From: Rhynchosporium graminicola
Taxonomy: Eukaryota > Ascomycota > Leotiomycetes > Helotiales > Ploettnerulaceae
DNA: 64,000 nucleotides
NCBI GenBank assembly: GCA_900074885.1
Contig: FJUW01000030.1
Span: 124,001 to 188,000, forward strand
Reading direction: 5' to 3'
This document shows, in pieces, positions 47,000 to 59,678 of this stretch; the first letter of the stretch is position 1; each line of letters begins with the position of its first letter. A program made the translations under genes and the position numbers. The notes beneath the pieces were generated by a model, which was not told the origin of the DNA, ran no database searches, and saw only the letters and a program-made list of their open reading frames with translations.

Positions 47000-49900
47000 A
47001 GATAGCTTATTATAATATCTTACTACTAAGTTAGTTATTCGATAACTACTTATATATAGCTGAGATACTAGAGATCTCTCGGATAACTATAAATTAGGGT
47101 TTAATTTAGCTTATTATAAATAGTATAATAGAGGAAGTCTTTGCTAACGCTCCTTTAATAACTCCCTTAGTATAAAGGAATTATAGATAGATTTTGAAGA
47201 AGGTATAATAAATACTCCGGAACTTTAACTTCTACGTATCGCCGCTAAAATAGCTCTAATATACTCCTTTTTAAGCTACCGGAATAGCTCCTAACTAATA
47301 AACTAGAGACCTCTCTAGTTCTAGGGGGACTTAACGCGACCTCTCTTACTCTACCTCTAAACTTAATCTATTATACTTTTCCTTACTTTAAACGTCTCTT
47401 ACCCTAGAGAATATTAATACCTTATTAAGGAAGTATTAACTAAGAGGGAAAGGAAAATAAAAGCGAAATTCACTAGGAGTATAATTGCTAAGTACTCTTA
47501 TTACTATAAGTGACTCGAACCTAATCTATTCTCTCTTATAATAATTAGTAGACTAAGAGAAGAAGAATAACTCTCTAGAAGATACTATAGATAGATTAAT
47601 CTCTATATAAGATAAGTTCCTTATAAGAGTCCCTTACTTATCTTCGACTCTCCTACTAGAACTAATACTATAATCTCCGCGTATAGCGGAGTTCAATAAG
47701 CTAATAAACTCTATTCTGATATATAGTACCGAGAGAGAGGATACTATTCCTAATAAACTATCTCCTTCCCCTGGCGCCGAATCGGTAGAGTTACGCCTTA
47801 GGAAGTCTTATCTTACTAAGAAGATCTTGCCCTTAGATAATAAGTCGGACTCTATCTTCCTCTAATAAAGAGTATCGATACGAGACCGGCTAGCTATAAA
47901 TACTAACTATTATCTTACGGACTTCTCCCGGCGCGTTCTTATATAGGGACTAGTTATTAGATTAGCTAAGGAGTATCTTACGCTTTAGTATCTTACTAAT
48001 AAGTTTAAGACTAGTAAGGAAATAATCTTCTTACTAGAAGAGAACTTCCTTACTAGTTTAGAAGAAGATAACTATTATAACGCTTTCTACTACTTAGAAA
48101 TATAATAACCTAGCTATATACGCGAGACTTTCGCTGAGTTTCGTAGTCGATTTCAAAGCGCTACTATCTAAAGTAAGGTTAAAAAGAAAGAGTAGTTCTT
48201 CTATATATAGAATAAGATTATATTATTCTTATACGCTTTAACTCTTATTATTAAACTAATATAGAATAAGGATTACGCTTCTATAGTTAGATCTTTACTT
48301 TCTTTTAATACCGAATATCACTATAACTCAGAACGTACCTATCCCGAGAAAGCTATTACTTCGGTATAGTACTATAAGCTTACTATTACTATTACGACCT
48401 CTACTAGTTCTACTCCTTACTAGTCCCTAAGCTTAGCCCCTCGATAAACTACTCCTGTATTATACGTATATACTTTTACCCTAGTATAGTCTAGTATTCC
48501 CTCCGCGCTAAAACGCCTTACTACCTCGACCGGAGAACTCTCTAAGTATTATAGTTATAGATAGCTCGGTTATATTAAGCTAGATTACTCTAACTTACCT
48601 AAGGTTTAATTAATCGATAAATTTCCGGATAAGGATTAAGTAACTAAGGAAGTAGTAGAAAACGTACCCTCCGAATCTGGACTAATACTAGAGGGAAACG
48701 ATAAGGCTTAAGTAAAAACTCCTTCTTAGGTTTACGTAAGTATAATCTCTCTAATCTGGACTTTAACTCTCTAATAAGAGGTAAGTAATTTATATACCTA
48801 ACTATAGTTAGTATAAATAAGCTAAGAGTTTCTATAAGTAACTTAATTAATACCGGAGCGAATAGTTATCTATTTATTAATCGCACTCTTACTAGACAAC
48901 TATCGGGAGCCCTTAGTATTAAAATCGAGCTACTGCCTTATTCTATTCTAATACGTAAGTTCTAATAGTCTATTAGAACTTATATTACCTATTTTATATA
49001 TTTATACTTTTCTATTAATAGTAGGCGTATTTATAACTACTCTTTTATTCTCCTCGATTTAAGATAATAAGATATAATTATTAGTATTAAATAGATATAA
49101 TAATTTCAGGTTAAGCTAGATACGCTCTACTATAAGCTTCTATAGCCGGAACGCTATCTAGCTACTCTCTAATATAATAAGAAGATAATTATAATTCTAC
49201 TGCTTTATAAACTTAGTATTAATCGATCTTACTAAATCGATACTAACGCGTAGGACTTAGCTATAAACTACCTAGACTAATAGCAATTATACTAAATAGT
49301 AGCAATATAGTATATTAACGTATTATCTTTACTATTTAACTTATTTCCGCTTATCGCTAAGAAATCGGAACTCTTTTCCGCTTCGAATTTATTGAGAAAG
49401 GTACTTACGCCGAAACTCTATTATAAGTATTCTTCTTAACTTCTAAGGATCTAGAAACTAGTTCTGATTTACTAAATTAGTATTATAGCTTTTTACTTTA
49501 ATATAAAATATAAAAGCTCCGAATTATTCTTTACTAGTATCTACGAGATAGACTACCTTATATAAGACTATCTAAATAGCGATTCTCCTAAGGATCCTGA
49601 TATCGAACGACTCGTAGCCGAAAAGCTACCGGAATAATACTATACTCTTAAGGAAGCTTTTTCTAAGCGGGATTCTAATATTCTTCTATTATATCGCTTA
49701 TATAATTATAAAATTATTCTAGAAGAACTTTTACTTAATATATATTCGCTCTTATATTAATAATCTATAGACGAACTATAAGTAACTAAAGAGTACCTTA
49801 TAAAGAACCTAGATAAGGGATTTATCGAATCTAGCTAAAGTCCCTTTATATTACTTATACTATTTATTAAGAAGGCCGATAAAGGATTACGCTTTTATAT

Positions 49901-52750
49901 CGACTATCGTAAGCTTAATACGATTACTCGAAAGGATTCCTACTTAATACCTAAGATCGATAAGCTCTTAACTCGTATATCTAAAGTAGTAATCTTTACT
50001 AAACTAGATATCCGGGTAGTATTTAACTATATCTATATAAACCCCGAATCCGAGGAGTATACTACTTTCCGAACCCGCTTCAGATCTTATAAATATAAAG
50101 TACTACTTTTTAAGCTTTATAATAGATCTAGTACGTACTAGCGATATATGAATAATATACTACTAGATTACTTAGATAACTTCTATATAGCTTACTTAGA
50201 TAATATTCTTATATACTCAGAAACGCTCTAGGAATATGAAGAATATATTAAATTAGTACTACGATACTTAATAGATACCGGACTCTAAGTAGATATTAAG
50301 AAAAGCGAATTCTATATTACTCGGACTAAATACCTTAAATATATCGTTATTACTAACGGAATCGAGCTAGATCCCGAGAAAGTAATACTATTAGTAAACT
50401 AGAAGTACCCTAAAATAGTAATAGCTATGAAATCCTTCCTAGGATTCTATAGGTTCTACTATTAATTTATTCAGAATTTCGGCCTTATCGCTAAACCTCT
50501 CTTAGTACTCACTTAGCCTATAATACTATAGAATTTTACTAATAATTATAAGAAGTCCTTCGATTATTTATATTAATAGCTACTATTAGTATAGAAACTA
50601 TACTATTTCGACCCTAAATTACAGACTAAACTAGAAACTAATACCTCTAATAGTATAATAGCTAGAGTTATCTTCTAATTATATAAAGATAACTAGTAGT
50701 ATCTAATTAGATTCTACTCTTATATTCTTAATAGATATAAACTAAACTAAGAGATCTATAATAAAGAGCTATACGTTATTATTAAGTCCTTCCGGAAATA
50801 GAGATCAGAACTTATATCTCTATAACGCTATACTAGCGTATATATAAACTATCGATCCTTAGAATACTTTATAACTACTAAGGTCCTAACTAATAAGTAA
50901 GCTAGATAGATAGAATTCCTTTCCGAATTCAACTTTTAAATTATATATACGCTTAGTAAAGATAACGCTAAAGCTAATATCCTTAGCTATAGGGAATAAG
51001 ATCTAAGGATATAAGAATAATAGAAAAAGGATAATAGATCTCAGGTTTTACTACCTCTAGACTACTTAGACTTTAGGATTAACGCGGAACTAGCTAAGTA
51101 TTATATTAATTAAATTAGTTATATATACCTAATATCGCTAAGGACTAATACGCTACTAGAACCCGCACGTAACTCCTTTAATTTAATTAAGAAACTATAC
51201 TAATTTAACTAAGAATTATTCTCTAAGGAACGAAATATATTAGGAGATAGCTATATTATTAATAATAATTTACTACTTTATAATAGTTATCTATATATAT
51301 AACGCTATACTCTACTATATACTCGTTTAATTAGTAAAGTCTATAATTAAGTTTCTTCCGCTTATCTAAACGCTTATAAGACCGCCGAAATAATTACTAT
51401 CTATTACTACTAGAAAGGACTCGTATCGAACGTGAAACGGTATACTTATAATTACCGCTTCTACTAGTACACTTATCCGAAATAGATAAAATAGCAAGGA
51501 TTCCTCTACTTATTACTAGTACCTAGCTACTTTATATAGTACTTAACTATAGATTTTAAGGATTTCCCGCCTAATAACTAAGGATTTAATAAGATATTAG
51601 TATTTATCGACCGCCTAAAGAAAGACTTTATATTAATATTATACTACTATAATATCGATACTTATAGGATAGTAACATTATTTATCTAATAGATATATCG
51701 TTTCGGATATACTCTTAAGTTAATTATATCCGACTAAAGAGCTTAGCTAGTCTTATCCTTCTAGTAAGAGTTTTACTATATAATTAGAATTAAAGTTAAG
51801 CTCTCTATCTCTTTCTACTAGTAAACTAACGGATAAATAGAGATTATAAACTAATATATTAACTAACGCCTTAGACTTTTTATTAATTACTACTAGAGTA
51901 ACTAGGGCGAACTACTACTAATAATAGACTGCGCTTAAGTAACCCTACCTTATGATTCTATTAGTATAGCGCTATATACCTTTAAATATAGTATATTACT
52001 ATAGAATAGCTAGAACTAGAAGTAACTTATCAGATCGATACCGTAAGAGAAGCTTAACTATACTAATACTAAATCCTTAGCTAAATATACTAAATCTGCT
52101 ATCGAGGTTATAAAAGCTAATATAATAGCTATTTAGTATAAGATAAGCGCTATAACTGACCCGAAACAGCGTAGTATTAACTAGGAAGTTAGAGATAAGG
52201 TATTTCTCTCTATAAGGAACCTTAAGAATTACTAGTTAAGTAAGAAGCTATCTAGTCTCTAAGTAGGACTATATTAGGTCTTAGCTAAGATCAGATACTC
52301 CTATAAGCTAGATTTACCCCTAAGATCTTCTATTTATAATATATTCGCTTCCGAATTACTCTTTAAGGACTCAGACGACTTATTACTAAGCTAGGAGTTA
52401 TAAAACCTACCCTTAGAAGTTATCGCTACTTAAGAAGAATAGGAGTTATAAGATATACTTACTATATAGCTCCTAAGAGGTAATCTGAAGTATTAAGTTA
52501 GCTAGCTAAGCTATAACCCGGACTTAACTTAGTATAATACTTCCGACCTAATAGGTACTCCGTATAAGCTTAGAGACTTCTATACTACTAACTTAAATAA
52601 ACCTGGACCTCTATATAAACTAGATCAGTAGAGTAAGGCCTAAGAAGACGGAATAAATAACTATAGTTACTTAGAGGATAATAAGCTATTATAGTTACTA
52701 GTATTAGAATTTATTACTAGAGATAATCCCCTAATTATACTCTATAATAA
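47000..52750 (+). pseudogene. gag-pol relic of gypsy D
   Basis: Plus-strand polyprotein: gag about 47.2-48.5 kb, CCHC knuckle at about 48547-48600 with cysteines changed to Tyr, protease around 48840-49090, reverse transcriptase about 49850-50500 (D-Y-R-K-L-N, F-T-K-L-D-I-R, Y-L-D-N-I-L-I-Y), RNase H about 50570-51000, integrase about 51200-52150, and a chromodomain-like C-terminus (about 52250-52560) with L-R-G-N-L-K-Y and W-x-x-A/S-D-L-I-G. Stops are TAG/TAA. The unusually long stretch between the pol end and the 3' LTR (about 1.5 kb) carries an antisense frame. Confidence 0.87.
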
Positions 52751-52758
52751 CGCTATAT

Positions 52759-53702
52759 CTAAAACTCTACTTCTTTAACTACTTCTACTTTAATAGCTTT
52801 CTTTCCTAAGTTCTCCAGAGCTCTTAGTTATTCTAGAATATCTAGAACCGGAACTACTATATCTAACTCCTTATCTAAATCTACTAATATAACTCTAGTA
52901 GTAGACTAAGTATAATAGCTAATCCTATAAGGTTTCTTCTTTAGAGAAGGTCCGAGAGTATCTAGATCTAACGCTATCTCTGAACTAGAAAGTAAATTCC
53001 TCTTTCCTTTAGTATTAGATATTATAGCTTTAAATATAGCTTTCTTTATAAATTCTTATATAATACTATTTAATTTCTTTATTTACTTTAATACTATTTA
53101 TACTATTAACTTAGACTTCGCCGAATCTACTATTAAAAGATCTAGATCTTATATTACGTTAGTATTATACTAGTATCTAAGGATTTAAGATCTTAACTTA
53201 TTACTTTAATAAACTCTAACTTCTTAAATACTTTCTTTATAGAACGCTTTAAAGCTTAAGTCTCTACTAATTATATAGTAATAATCTCTAACGTAATAGT
53301 AAGAGTAGCAGATTTCGTAAGATAATAGATCCGATTAATCGCCTTATAAGTAGCTATAATACTACCCTGATTTAGCTCTATATCTTTAGTTTCGCTGCTA
53401 AGAAGTAACTCAGATAAAATAGCATACTCTATATTAATATAGTCAGGTAACTATAACGCGTTAGTATATATACTTACGTTTAGGTTTAAGTAACCTATAG
53501 GCTCGTAACTACTCTTTAACGCTAAATAATACTTATAAAGCTTAGAGTTAAGCTTATTAAATAAGTATAAGAGTTCTAAAATAGGAGTATTATTATACTT
53601 TATCTTAAGGAAAGCGCGAATATACTATAGGTAATATATATAATACGCTACCGAAAGAGTACTAGTAGGAACTAGTAAAGGTACTATAGGAGTTAGCGTT
53701 AT
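52759..53702 (-). pseudogene. antisense accessory ORF of gypsy D
   Basis: 944-nt minus-strand coding trace opposite to gag-pol. It runs T-L-T-P-I-V-P, S-V-A-Y, Y-I-R-A-F-L-K-I-K, I-L-E-L-L-Y-L-F-N-K, then Lys-rich blocks (N-T-K-G-K-R-N-L, S-S-S-E-I) and an acidic C-terminus (L-D-K-E-L-D-I-V-V-P-V-L-D-I). The same trace, also 944 nt, is present in element E at 61631-62574. Both change frame once at the same place (near 53160 here), consistent with an intron or an inherited shift. Unrelated to the family I antisense frame in sequence. Function unknown. Confidence 0.55.
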
Positions 53703-54214
53703 AGATCTATAAAACCCTTATATTATACTTAAGGACTATCCTTAAAACTAAAATAAGAAACTTACTTATATTAAGAGAAGAGTTAATTAAGTCGATTAAT
53801 ATATAAGATTATAGCAGACTACTATAGTAGTTAGTAATAATACTTACTCTAGGAGCTGTATTATAATCTAAGGAGAATAACCTTATAAGTTAAAGTAGTT
53901 ATTATAGTTAAAAAGAAAAAGCTCTAATATTAATAAACCCCTTCCTTTATATACCTCACGCCTTACTTAAACTCGACTCCTACTATAAATAGATAAAGTA
54001 AATACTACTTACCGCCCGATTTAGAAGCTATAACTAATATAATACTATTATAGTAACGTAACTAGTTAGAACTTGATAAAGAATTTACTACTACTAAAGA
54101 GCGGCTAGCGCTTATTACGCGAATATCGATAAAAATAGTTATAATAAAAACTAATTCTAGTATAAACTATAACCTTCTGAGCTTAAGGTTAAGCTCTTCT
54201 TAAGGGGGGGGTAA

Positions 54215-54482
54215 TATAACGATAGCTCACCTGAATATCATATAAGAAGAAGGATAGATAATAGGGCCTAAGTTCATAGGTATCCCGGCAGAACTAGTAT
54301 CCGACCCGGTATAGTATCGGACTAGTACTAGTATATATATATAAGGTGCCTTATACTCTATCTCTCTTCTTCTTCCTTCCTTATTTTTTTGTTTTCTTCG
54401 TAGTAGACTATATAAGATCGCTCTTAGCCTCCCTACTCGTTTATTCTTGCTTATATACCGCCTTGAGTCTTGTGTCGTTATA
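54215..54482 (+). repeat. 3' LTR of gypsy D
   Basis: 268 bp. The outer right end keeps CCTTGAGTCTTGTGTCGTTA where the 5' LTR has CTTTAAGTCTTATATCATTA. Confidence 0.93.
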
Positions 54483-57400
54483 AGATTCTTAGCTTTAAAT
54501 CTCCTAGAAAGTTTCATATAAAACTAGTCTAGCTCTACTTTCTTCCTAGTGCTCGGTATAATATCGTTAATATATATAAGGAGCTTAACTAAGTTTTTCT
54601 TATATATGAATATATATAAGTTAGTAGTACTCTATTAAAATCCCTATTCTAATAGTTCTACCTTTATAAGCTTATTCTAGTCTCTTACTACTTACTTTAG
54701 TCTATATAAGCTTTTTAAGGCTTACTATATATAACTATTCTTAACTTTAATCCCTTCCGGAACTTTTAAGAATATATCCTCCTTAAGTTCCGACTTTATA
54801 AATATATTCTTAATATCGTATTATCGGTATTCCAGATCCTGTTTAGCGACTATAGCTAAGAAAAGCCTTAGCGTATCTATCCTAACTATTAGCGCGAATA
54901 TTTAGTTATAATCGAGCTTATATACTTAGCTAAATCCTCTTACGACTAAGCGAGCTTTATATCGCTCTATATTCCCGCTTACTATAGTCTTTACTATATA
55001 GACCTATTTATAAGATACTAGGTTTAATCTCTCTAGTATAATAACTTCTCGGAACGTCTTATTTATATATAGAGATAATATCTCCTCAGATATAGTAGCT
55101 ATCTACTACTTTATCTATAGGCTAGTTATTACTTCTTTATATATCTTTAGGATCTTAATACTTACGATTTCTATAGCTACGAGGGTAATCTCGATCTTGT
55201 CGCTTATCTATTTATCCCTTATAGATAAGTCTTTCTAATTAGTTCGTATAAGTTATTCTTTTAGTAGTATTTTCGCGATTATAGCTCGGATCCTCTTAGC
55301 TTCCCTTTAGTCTTCCGGTTCTGATCCTACTCTTTTCCTAGCTCGGGTAAAGTACTTAGGTACCTCTTAGTTATTTATAGATTAATTAGGTTAATTATAG
55401 TTAACTTAAGTAGTAGGAGTTCTATCTATAGAAGTATCTATAAGTACTCTATTTATCGATTCTAAATCTTAGTCTAGAGCCTTAGGGATTAAATCTTATA
55501 TCTAGTAATCTATTAGTATTACTTTAGTAGAGTTATCCTAATACTCTAGGGTTAGTTCTACTAATCCTAGTGTTCTGACTAGTAAGATAGACTTATATGT
55601 CGATCGTGCTAATATTAGTACGTTCGCGAGTCTATCCTATATAGTCTTTAGGTTATTTTCTAGTATCTTATCTAGTAAGATAATCTTAGGAGTATAATCT
55701 AATATATCCTTTTTAGTAAAGCTTAAGATATTTATTAGTAAAATAAATAAAAGTATTTCTACTTATAAGTTTTCTATTATATCGACCTCTTTACTGATTT
55801 CCTTAGGTACTCTAGGTCTTCTGCGAGCTCTTCTATCTAGAGTAACGTTTATAGTTCCTTATAACTTAGCTATATAATTCCGAAGTCTTTGGTTAACTGA
55901 TCCTCTATTATTACTTTCCTTAATAATAACTCTACTTATTATAATCGTTAAGCCTCTTTCGGGAGAGTAGACTTTAAAGTACTTAGTCGTGTTTTCCGAA
56001 TATCCTATAAAGACCCTAACTCTACTAAGGTTAATAAGCTTATCGTGATACTCGCCTGCGGGAATAGTTTTCTTATCTATATAATAGAAGTATTTGCTCC
56101 TTTATTTGCGAATATAGTCGATTAATAGTATTTCTCCGGTAAAAGCCTTTATAGGATAAGTCTTTTAATTATTAATTATTAGTCTAGTAATAGTATAGTT
56201 TCTTATATACGAATTAGCTTCAGTAGCTTCGTCGTAGAGTTCTAGTAGTAGCTATACTTCTTTAAGTATTATATATATATCGAATTCCACGGTCTAAATT
56301 AATCTTTTAGTAAGTTTATTCTAGTGCGATAATATAATAGTTGTTAACTATACTAGTATTCTATCTTTAGCTTTCTAATTAGAGGTAGCTTTTAGTAATT
56401 CCGGTATATTATCAGATCTCGCGCGTTTAATCTTCTTTCCGGATTATAGCTTAACTCTGACTTTCTAGTCCTTAAGTACTTAGTATATATTACTCTTAGC
56501 TTTTAGTAGAATTATCTAATCTTATTAAGAATAGATATCGATAATTATTAGAAAGTAGTAGTTTCTCTATATTATAAGCGGAAACGATCTAGCGATATCG
56601 AATTATACTAGATCGAGGATCTTAGTAAGCTAGAGACTTAGTTGCTTTGGAATTCGGTTCTTAATTTTCGTAAGAGTATATATATCGCAGATATTTAGAT
56701 CCTTAGGGATCTTAATTCTCTTCTAGAGTATAATCACTTTATATAAGTTCTGAATCTTATTAGGTCTAAGGTATATAAATCGTTAATAGTACTTAAGGTA
56801 TCGTTCGAGCTCCTTTTCTTCTGCGTTATCCTAGTTATCTATAGTATTCTCGTCTGCTTCAGTAGCTAGAAGTACTTTTAGCTTATACGCTAGCTATTTA
56901 TATTAGCTATAGTTAACTTATCTATTACTAATTACTTATCTATTAAAAGCTTTAGAGACGTGTTTTATAATATATAAGCCTTAAGATTATATCGCTTTTA
57001 AGACTTTCTTCTTACTTTTTATAATCTAAGATACTTTTATCGTCGAACTTTCCGAGGTAATTACTTTTATAGAGTTTCTTTATAGAGATTAAATTAATAC
57101 CTAGTTTAGAAATAAAGAGTATATTATCTAAATAATAGGAAGTTCTATCTATAGCTTTAACTAGCGCTATTCCTTATATATGAGAAGATAGTATTCCTCC
57201 CTCTACTTATATATAAACTTTAGATATTAGCTTTAATTCCCTAAATAAGTAGAGTTAGTTAATTATAGATAAACTTACGCTTATATTAACTACTTAATCT
57301 TTAGGAGTACTCTTACTTATTAATTCTTTTAATAATATAACTTTCTCTATAGTATTATTATTAGAACTAGATAATTCGCTTATATCTCTTCTAGAGTCTT

Positions 57401-59090
57401 CTGATTCCTTATTAGTATCTAAATTAGATTCTGCGATAGTAGCGTATCCTCTTTTCTTATATCGCGAGTCTCTAGATTTTAGCTTAATAGAGCGTTCGTT
57501 TTTACTAGTTTAGGAAGATCGCGATTTCTTATCTTTAACTCATGATCCGGTCTTATAAGTTAATTTATTATACTTCTTCTTTTCTTTTTCTAAATAGAGG
57601 TTCTTAATATACTCTCTGCTTATAGTCTAGAATTCGCAGTTAGTAATAAAGTAATTACTAGATCTATAGTAGAAATACTTATAAGAAATACTTATTATAC
57701 TTTAGTCTAATAAATTACTATTCTCTTAAGAATAATAGTTCAGGTGATAATATACCTACTTATACTATTTCTATACTATATATACCTTTTCTTTATTATA
57801 GTTATTACTCTTAGTACTGAGGTCTTATAGTATTAATTTATACTTTTCTAAGGCTTTTGTCTTTTCGTCGGTAGTTATTATAAGCTATAGTCTAAGGCTT
57901 TTAAGGAAGGTAGTATAGCGACCTTACTTTCGGAGCGATAAGGTAAGTAAGTAGAAAAGGGCCTTATCGGAATATAATTTTCCTATTTCTATATTAGTAG
58001 TAATAAGCTTCCTACGGTATTCCTTTAGGTTTCGCTACGATCTATCTATCCTATTATCCTTATTAAATATAAAGGTCTAAATCTTCGTTATATATATATT
58101 CGCTATTAATAAGTTCGGTCTATTATATTTAACCTTTAGTTTAGTCTATAGTACTCCTACTAAATTATACTTATTAAGTAATATAATATTATTATTACTA
58201 AGTCCTTCGATTATAATATCTAGGGCCTTCGAGTCGTCGGATACTTATTTCTTAGCCTTCTCTAGATTCTATATTCCGCTGAGCCTCTCGAAATCGCTCG
58301 TAAGGTCGTCTATAGTTAATACTAATAGTATACTTTCAGAGGTAGTCTCTAGTATACTTTTGCCTTTTATTCTGTCTCGAGTTATCTAAGTAAAGTTAAC
58401 CTTACTAGTATCTATTATATAGAATATACCCTTTCCCTTAATCTTAACTTTAGCTCGTAGAAACTATTTATTATAGTTCTTATAGCTTAAGATTAGTAGC
58501 TTATTATCTTTCCCTATTTTATCCTATAGTTATCGCGCAGTACGATACGTTCGACTAGATTTTCTATAAGTTAACTTATAGTTAACTTAGTATATATATA
58601 TAATTAGTAGATATTTATCTTTTACTAGCTATTAGTTTATATAGAGGCTATACTTAGTTTAAGGGTTACGAGTAGCTTACTTACTTACTACTCGACTCTA
58701 TAGTTATAGAGTTTCCTTTGAAGTCTACGAGTCGTATAGTTATTTTTATAAGAAATAGTCTTTCTTATTATCCTCGGATTATTATTATAGATCTCCCTCT
58801 AGAGTCTATAGGTTATACAGTTAGTATTAAAGGCCTTCTTAATTATAGCTCTCCGGTTATTATTAGTACTCTTATATAGCCTTTTAGTCTTCTTACTTTA
58901 ACTAGAATACTCCTATCTTACGTGTTAGGGATTTTAATCGATCGCCTTACTTTTATCGATTATTAGTACTCTTACTTAGCCCTTTAGTCTTCTTATATTA
59001 ACTAGAATACTCCTATCTTACTTTTTAGGGCTTAAATCGATCGCTTTACTTTCGTCGATTCGAAGTTACGTCCTACTAGGGCTTATAACT

Positions 59091-59328
59091 TATTAAAAGG
59101 AATATCCCTATTCTCGTATACTTATAAGGATAGGAGTAATATTCATAGAGGAATTAGATACTAGTAAGTTAGACTATTATCTTTATTAAGTGACTTAACT
59201 TCTCTAGTTATAACTACTCTCTATCTATAATATATCCCGGATATTCTTTAATATCCGGGCTTATGCACTAGCTCTAGTCCCGATTAGGTTACCACGTGAT
59301 ACTGCGCTGAATACTAACTATTCTAACA
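59091..59328 (-). repeat. 5' LTR of copia C
   Basis: 238 bp. The outer right end keeps GCTTATGCACTAGC and GATTAGGTTACCACGTGATA; the inner left end reads CTATTCTCGTATACTTATAA. Confidence 0.92.
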
Positions 59329-59678
59329 TATACTATAATATTATTAATATATATAAGGAGTTTTACTGATTTATCCTTATATATAAATATATATAAGTCT
59401 AATACGCTCTAAGTAAATCCCTAACTTACTAGTTCTGACTTTATAAGTTAGTTCTAGTCTCTAGTAGCTTACTTTAAACTATAAAAGCTTTTTAGTACTT
59501 ACTATATTTACCCTTTCCTTACCTCTATCTCTTCTAGTATTCTCAGAAATATTTCCTCTTTAAGCTCTAATTCCGTAAAAGTATTCTTAATATTATATTA
59601 GTAGTATTCTAAGTCTTCCTTTATTACGATCGCTAGAAATAGTCTTAGCATATTTATTCTAATAGTTAGTATAAATAT
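59329..59678 (-). mobile_element. copia F, reverse-transcriptase-side fragment (right of copia C)
   Basis: Continues 44905-45535 across copia C, homologous to about 54540-54900 of copia C. Ends where an LTR-like sequence (G) begins at about 59679. Confidence 0.7.

Larger units (their letters stand above)
46706..54482 (+). mobile_element. Ty3/gypsy element D, family III (7777 bp), nested in copia C
   Basis: 268-bp LTRs and target duplication AGATT (46701-46705 and 54483-54487). Plus orientation: a polypurine tract (AAGGGGGGGG) directly precedes the right LTR. A relative in the opposite orientation starts at 60852. Confidence 0.95.
45800..59000 (-). pseudogene. copia C polyprotein relic (interrupted by gypsy D)
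   Basis: Minus-strand copia polyprotein, integrase upstream of reverse transcriptase. The clearest part is RNase H, read leftward from about 46340 to 45820: D-W-A-like Asp site, V-D-R-K-S, S-S-Y-E-S-E-Y-I-A-L, D-N-Q-G-V-I-T-L, Y-L-N-E-R-S-K-H-I, F-V-R-D-L-A-E. Reverse transcriptase lies about 54500-55400 after the gypsy D insertion, integrase about 56000-57000, zinc-knuckle/gag side toward 58-59 kb. RIP-type stops throughout; inactive. Confidence 0.85.
45536..59328 (-). mobile_element. Ty1/copia element C, with nested gypsy D
   Basis: 238-bp LTRs at 45536-45773 and 59091-59328, target duplication TATAC. Minus orientation. Without gypsy D it is about 6.0 kb. Inserted into the older copia F. 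Confidence 0.93.

Noticed and set aside
54227..54517. 96-codon frame (and 60798-60983, 21412-21606)
   Set aside because: All are frames through family III LTRs, not genes.
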